64,000 nt of DNA from assembly GCF_000828475.1 (NCBI RefSeq), contig NZ_AP014648.1, forward strand, positions 2,305,400-2,369,399, in the 5' to 3' direction. Below are positions 60,325 through 64,000 of this stretch, piece by piece. The notes under the pieces are model-generated. The model ran no database searches. It saw only the letters and a list, made by a program, of their open reading frames with translations, and was not told where the DNA came from. Each line of letters begins with the position of its first letter. The first letter of the stretch is position 1. The translations under genes were made by a program, and so were the position numbers. Origin of the DNA: Methyloceanibacter caenitepidi (GTDB lineage Bacteria; Pseudomonadota; Alphaproteobacteria; Rhizobiales; Methyloligellaceae).

Positions 60325-61665
60325 CTAAGCCTCCCCGGCCCGTTTCGCCCGGATCTCCGCCCAGCGCTCCAGCCACGCCCTGACCTCGGCCTCATAGCCG
60401 CGGTCTGTCGGCGCGTAGAAGTGCTGCCGCTCCATCTGCTCCGGGAAATAGTCCTGCCCGGAAAAGCCTTCCGCCTCGTTATGATCGTAGGTGTAGCCCT
60501 CCCCATAGCCTTCCTGCTCCATGAGCTTGGTCGGGGCGTTAAGAATGTGCTTCGGCGGCAGCAGCGACCCGCTCTCCTGCGCCACGCGTGCCGAGGCCTT
60601 GAAGGCCATGTAGGCGGCGTTCGATTTCGGCGCGGTCGCAAGATAGACGGTCGCTTGTGCCAGAGCGAGTTCCCCCTCGGGAGATCCCAGGAAGTCATAG
60701 GCGTCCTTCGCCGCGTTCGCCTGCAGCAGCGCGGCAGGATCCGCCATGCCGATGTCTTCGACGGCCATGCGCACGAGACGCCGGGCGATATAGAGCGGAT
60801 CCTCGCCGCCGGCGAACATGCGCGCGAGCCAATACAGAGCTGCGTCCGGGTCGGAGCCACGCACCGATTTATGCAGCGCGCTGATGAGGTTGTAGTGGCC
60901 GTCTTGACCTTTGTCGTAGATCGGAGCGCGCCGCTGAACGAGCCGGCCGAGCCCCTCGGGGTCGACGACCGTCTTGGACCCCGGAGGAACGGATAGAAAG
61001 ACGTCCTCGACCAAGTTGATAAGCCCGCGCCCGTCGCCATCGGCCATGGAGATCAAGGTTGCCCGGGCCTCGTCGTCGAGCGGCAGCTTCCGCCCCTCAT
61101 GGGCCTCGGCCCGCTGTATCAAAGCCTCGAGCGCCGCCTCGTCCAGCCGCTTGAAGGTCAAGACGCTCGCCCGGGACAGGAGCGCCGAGTTCAGCTCGAA
61201 GGAAGGATTCTCCGTGGTCGCGCCGACCAGCACGATCGTGCCGTCCTCCATATGGGGCAGGAAGGCATCTTGCTGCGAGCGGTTGAAGCGATGAATCTCG
61301 TCGATGAAGAGCAGCGTGCCGCGCCCGGCCTCGCGTTTGGCCTTGGCCGCGTCGAAGACCTTGCGCAAATCCGCGACCCCGGATTGGATTGCCGAAAGTT
61401 GCTCGAAATGAAGGTCGGTCACTTCGGCGAGAAGCCGGGCGACGGTGGTCTTTCCGGTGCCTGGCGGACCCCAGAAGATCACCGAGGTCAGGCGCCCTGC
61501 CCCCACCATGCGGCCGAGGAGCCCCTCGCCCAGGAGATGATCCTGGCCAATGACTTCGTCCAGCGTCTGCGGGCGCAACCGGTCGGCCAGTGGGCGCGGC
61601 GCGGTGTCGGCGAGGCCCGCCGCCTCGAACAGAGTTGCCGCTCCCTTTCCCGTGCCCCTGGCCAT
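60325..61665 (-). CDS. rarA: Replication-associated recombination protein A (RarA/MgsA)
   Basis: AAA+ ATPase acting at stalled replication forks. The 446 residues show RLRPQTLDEVIGQDHLLGEG, Walker A GPPGTGKTTVARLLA, Walker B/sensor FIDEIHRFNRSQQDAFLPHM and sensor GATTENPSFELNSALLSRA. The C-terminal tetramerisation part contains FSGQDYFPEQMERQHFYAPT. It begins 3 bp after the stop of the Deg protease gene and abuts crcB, so four to five genes are probably co-transcribed. Confidence 0.95.
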   Translation of the reverse strand: MARGTGKGAATLFEAAGLADTAPRPLADRLRPQTLDEVIGQDHLLGEGLLGRMVGAGRLTSVIFWGPPGTGKTTVARLLAEVTDLHFEQLSAIQSGVADLRKVFDAAKAKREAGRGTLLFIDEIHRFNRSQQDAFLPHMEDGTIVLVGATTENPSFELNSALLSRASVLTFKRLDEAALEALIQRAEAHEGRKLPLDDEARATLISMADGDGRGLINLVEDVFLSVPPGSKTVVDPEGLGRLVQRRAPIYDKGQDGHYNLISALHKSVRGSDPDAALYWLARMFAGGEDPLYIARRLVRMAVEDIGMADPAALLQANAAKDAYDFLGSPEGELALAQATVYLATAPKSNAAYMAFKASARVAQESGSLLPPKHILNAPTKLMEQEGYGEGYTYDHNEAEGFSGQDYFPEQMERQHFYAPTDRGYEAEVRAWLERWAEIRAKRAGEA

Positions 61666-61668
61666 CGC

Positions 61669-63117
61669 TCAGCCCCGCACCGTGAGATCGAACACTTTGC
61701 CGCCGCGCTCGATGGCGAGCCTCCACCGATCCGTCCGGATCTGGAGGAGAACGCTCAGTTGCTTGACGGACTCGACCTCCTGCTCGTTCACACCGACGAT
61801 CATGTCGCCGGGCCGCAAACCCAGGCGCCCCGCATTCGACCGGCGCTCGACCTTCGTCACCACCACGCCCTTGTCGGCCACGTCGTCGAGCCCCAGCTCG
61901 GCGCTCACCGCCGGAGACAGATTGGCCACGCTACTGCCCGCGAACGGGTTCGCGCCAGTTACCTCGCGCTCGTCGCGCGGCGGGTCCTCGATGGGCGCGA
62001 CGGTCGCGATGGTCGTGCGGAAACGCTTGCCGTCACGATACAAACCAAGCTCGACGGTATTACCGACGCCCTTGGTGACGAAGCGGTACTGGAGCGCTTC
62101 CGGATCCTGAATGTCCCTGCCGTCGAAGCTCACGATCACGTCGCCGACCTGAAGCCCGGCGCTCTTGGCGGGCCCCTTCTCGTGCACCCGCGTGACCATG
62201 GCGCCCGCCGGGCGATCGAGACCGAGCGACTCTGCAAGGTCGGACGTGAGCGCCTGCAGAGAAGCGCCGAGCCAGGGCCGTTGCACCTTGCCGCCTTTGA
62301 GCGCCGATTGAACGACCACCCGCACCATGTTGGAAGGAATCGCGAATCCGATCCCGTGCGACCCGCCACTCTTCGAAAAGATGGCCGTGTTGATGCCGAC
62401 AAGGCGCCCGTCCATATCGACAAGCGCGCCGCCCGAATTACCGGGGTTGATGGCGGCATCCGTCTGGATGAAGAACTGATAGTCGGAAATGCCAACCTTG
62501 GTGCGCGCCAGCGCCGACACGATGCCGCTCGTCACAGTCTGGCCCACGCCGAAGGGATCGCCGATGGCGAGCACAAGGTCGCCCACCTCGAGACCGTCGG
62601 AGTTGGCGAACTGGACCGCCGGGAACTTGGCACCGTCGCCGTCCAGGCGCAGCACGGCCAAATCCGTCTGGTCGTCCTTGAGCAGGATCTTTGCTGGGAA
62701 CTCACGGCCATCGTTCAGGGCCACGGTGATCTCCGACTCCTCCCCGCCGCGGATGACGTGATAATTGGTCACCACCACACCATCGGTGCTGACCAAGACA
62801 CCCGACCCGAGCGAGTTTTGGATGCGCTCCTGCGGCGTCCCGAACTGCGGACCAAAGAAGCGCCGGAAGAACGGGTCGTTGAAAAGCGGGGAAACCGTTT
62901 GCTTGACCCTGTGGCGGACATAGACGTTGACAACGGCTGGCGCCGCCCGCTTCACCACGGGCGCAAAGGACTGCTGAACCGCTGCCGCGCTCTTGGGAAC
63001 GACCTTGGTCACCACCTCGTCCTGCGCGGAAGCCGTGCAGAGCGGCCCCACGCAAAGCATCGCGGTGACAAGGGCAAAATTGCCAATTCTTCGCAGCAAA
63101 AAGTCCAAACGTGTCAT
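61669..63117 (-). CDS. Deg/HtrA-type periplasmic serine protease
   Basis: Envelope protease/chaperone of the Do family, 482 residues. A signal peptide (to about TASAQ, residue 32) precedes a trypsin-like domain with His120 in TNYHVIRG, Asp152 in QTDLAVLRL and Ser229 in PGNSGGAL. Two PDZ domains follow, about 285-375 and 395-475. Start ATG 63117 is used because the signal peptide begins there. First gene of the string running deg-rarA-crcB-rluC-ATP12. Confidence 0.94.
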   Translation of the reverse strand: MTRLDFLLRRIGNFALVTAMLCVGPLCTASAQDEVVTKVVPKSAAAVQQSFAPVVKRAAPAVVNVYVRHRVKQTVSPLFNDPFFRRFFGPQFGTPQERIQNSLGSGVLVSTDGVVVTNYHVIRGGEESEITVALNDGREFPAKILLKDDQTDLAVLRLDGDGAKFPAVQFANSDGLEVGDLVLAIGDPFGVGQTVTSGIVSALARTKVGISDYQFFIQTDAAINPGNSGGALVDMDGRLVGINTAIFSKSGGSHGIGFAIPSNMVRVVVQSALKGGKVQRPWLGASLQALTSDLAESLGLDRPAGAMVTRVHEKGPAKSAGLQVGDVIVSFDGRDIQDPEALQYRFVTKGVGNTVELGLYRDGKRFRTTIATVAPIEDPPRDEREVTGANPFAGSSVANLSPAVSAELGLDDVADKGVVVTKVERRSNAGRLGLRPGDMIVGVNEQEVESVKQLSVLLQIRTDRWRLAIERGGKVFDLTVRG

Positions 63118-63364
63118 CTTTCGCTCTGCTAATGAATCTGAAGAAGATGGAACGCACACCTTAGCGAGTGCAAGACAGATCAACCGTCTTCCAAAGAAAA
63201 CGGGCGTTCTTGCGGCGACAAGGAGCGGAATTGCCCGCGAATTGGCTCAGCCAAATGCCGACCGCCACGCCTGCACGGCTCGGTTGCCGCCGGTCCTTTT
63301 TGAACTAAGATGCCGCGCTGGTGAAGGCCTTCACCGGCATAAACAAACGATTGGAGAGAAACGC

Positions 63365-63856
63365 ATGCGTATTGTCAGAATAGGTCTCGCCGCTTTGGCG
63401 GCCACGGTGGCCCTGAGCGCCGCAGCGCACGCCGCAGAGGTCAAGAAAAGCGGCCAAGCGACAGGGACGCCAGCCGACGTTTGGGCCGTGGTGGGCGATT
63501 TTTGCGCCATCAAGGATTGGCACCCCGCCGTCGTGGAATGCGACGAGATGGAAGAAGGCGGCGACACCTATCGCGTTCTGACTCTCGGCGATGGCGGCAA
63601 GATCAAGGAAAAGCTCACCAACAAGGGCGACACGACCTATAGCTACGAGATCATCGAGAGCCCCCTGCCCGTGCAGAACTACGCCGCCACGCTCACAGTG
63701 AGCGAGGACGATGGGGACGATATAGCCGAGGTCGTCTGGGTAGCCGAGTTTGATCCCGCCGACGGCGTGGAAGAGGCCAAGGCTGTCGAAGTCATCAGCG
63801 GAATTTTCGACGCGGGAATCGAGGGCATCGGAAAGAAAGCCGGCGCGGCGCAATAG
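63365..63856 (+). CDS. Secreted SRPBCC-family protein, MxaD-like
   Basis: A protein of 163 residues. A signal peptide ends in AHAAE. The mature part is an SRPBCC (polyketide cyclase-like) fold: GTPADVWAVVGDFCAIKDWH, then PAVVECDEMEEGGDTYRVLT, LGDGGKIKEKLTNKGDTTYS and YEIIESPLPVQNYAATLTVS. This matches MxaD of methylotrophs, a periplasmic protein stimulating electron transfer from methanol dehydrogenase to cytochrome cL. No other mxa gene is in the window, so the role is an inference. GGAGAG precedes the ATG, and a terminator lies 59 bp after the stop. Confidence 0.8.
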   Translation: MRIVRIGLAALAATVALSAAAHAAEVKKSGQATGTPADVWAVVGDFCAIKDWHPAVVECDEMEEGGDTYRVLTLGDGGKIKEKLTNKGDTTYSYEIIESPLPVQNYAATLTVSEDDGDDIAEVVWVAEFDPADGVEEAKAVEVISGIFDAGIEGIGKKAGAAQ

Positions 63857-63914
63857 CCCCGAGCAGATCATGCTGCCGCCCATGGCCCAGAACTATGAGC
63901 CATGGAAGAAACAG

Positions 63915-63950
63915 AAAAGGCGCACCGCCAAGCGGTGCGCCTTTTTCTTT
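63915..63950 (+). terminator. Intrinsic terminator of the MxaD-like gene
   Basis: A 14-bp perfect stem (63915-63928 with 63932-63945), 3-nt CAA loop, A-rich 5' side and T-rich 3' side (TTTTTCTTTT). A classical intrinsic terminator. The last 50 bp of the window show nothing further. Confidence 0.93.
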
Positions 63951-64000
63951 TGCGGCTAAAGCCGAAGATCGTGTGCGTGAAGCCTTGACCGGCTCTTATG

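Noticed and set aside
60300-60330. Fluoride riboswitch before crcB
   Set aside because: crcB starts directly after the rarA stop, so there is no leader.
1-64000. CRISPR array, prophage, insertion sequence or rRNA operon
   Set aside because: No spaced direct repeats, transposase, integrase, phage structural genes or rRNA sequence were seen.

Overview
This window looks like ordinary chromosome from a high-GC alphaproteobacterium of the order Hyphomicrobiales (Rhizobiales). The case rests on the divK-pleD pair, an EipB/DUF1849 envelope protein with its disulfide cysteines, a DUF1489 protein, an ATP12-family chaperone, split propionyl-CoA carboxylase genes, and the rarA-crcB-rluC order. A secreted SRPBCC protein resembling methanol-oxidation factor MxaD hints at a methylotroph of the Hyphomicrobium/Methyloceanibacter kind, but this is an inference. 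No rRNA, phage, insertion sequence, transposase or CRISPR array is visible. One tRNA (Leu, anticodon GAG) is present.

Layout. 1-4 kb: end of topA, then rnr, a DUF983 membrane protein and ribosomal protein L33. 4.5-7.5 kb: cell-cycle regulators divK-pleD and eipB. 7.7-11 kb: RidA, GDPD and a FemAB-like acyltransferase, then dodecin and a HIT protein. 11-18 kb: clpS-clpA, a phasin, a SPOR-tailed D,D-carboxypeptidase and a VWA/J-domain pair. 17.8-23.3 kb: putA, panC, DUF1489 and a tandem universal stress protein. 23.4-25.8 kb: a four-gene bufferin-type operon with two near-identical Cys-rich secreted precursors, a DUF692 (MNIO) enzyme and a DUF2063 partner. 25.8-33.9 kb: YdcF, MgtE, a secreted protein with a von Hippel-Lindau beta-like domain, a BASS transporter, a large secreted protein of possible papain-like fold, a HAD enzyme and a membrane protein. 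34-41 kb: a TonB-dependent receptor with a very acidic Cys-flanked segment, a mechanosensitive channel and a serine hydrolase. 41-50 kb: tRNA-Leu, lipB, acylphosphatase, pccA, and a MarR-RND efflux operon behind a nested palindromic operator. 50-58 kb: several small secreted or membrane proteins of unknown role, an SLC13-type permease, an XRE-cupin regulator divergent from a stand-alone LysR-type HTH protein, and pccB. 58-64 kb: ATP12 chaperone, rluC-like synthase, crcB, rarA, a Deg protease and the MxaD-like protein.

The strongest candidate for an under-described system is the bufferin-type operon at 23.48-25.82 kb. Its two precursors share the cysteine spacing C-x5-C-x5-C-x6-C-x5-C-x12-C. 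A strong hairpin separates precursor from enzyme genes, and no DoxX-family gene follows. Secondary points of interest are the VHL-beta-like secreted protein, the cupredoxin-like protein lacking copper ligands, the LysR-HTH-only protein, and several palindromic operators. Start codons were set from family length, signal peptides and ribosome-binding sites, so many differ from the longest open frame.
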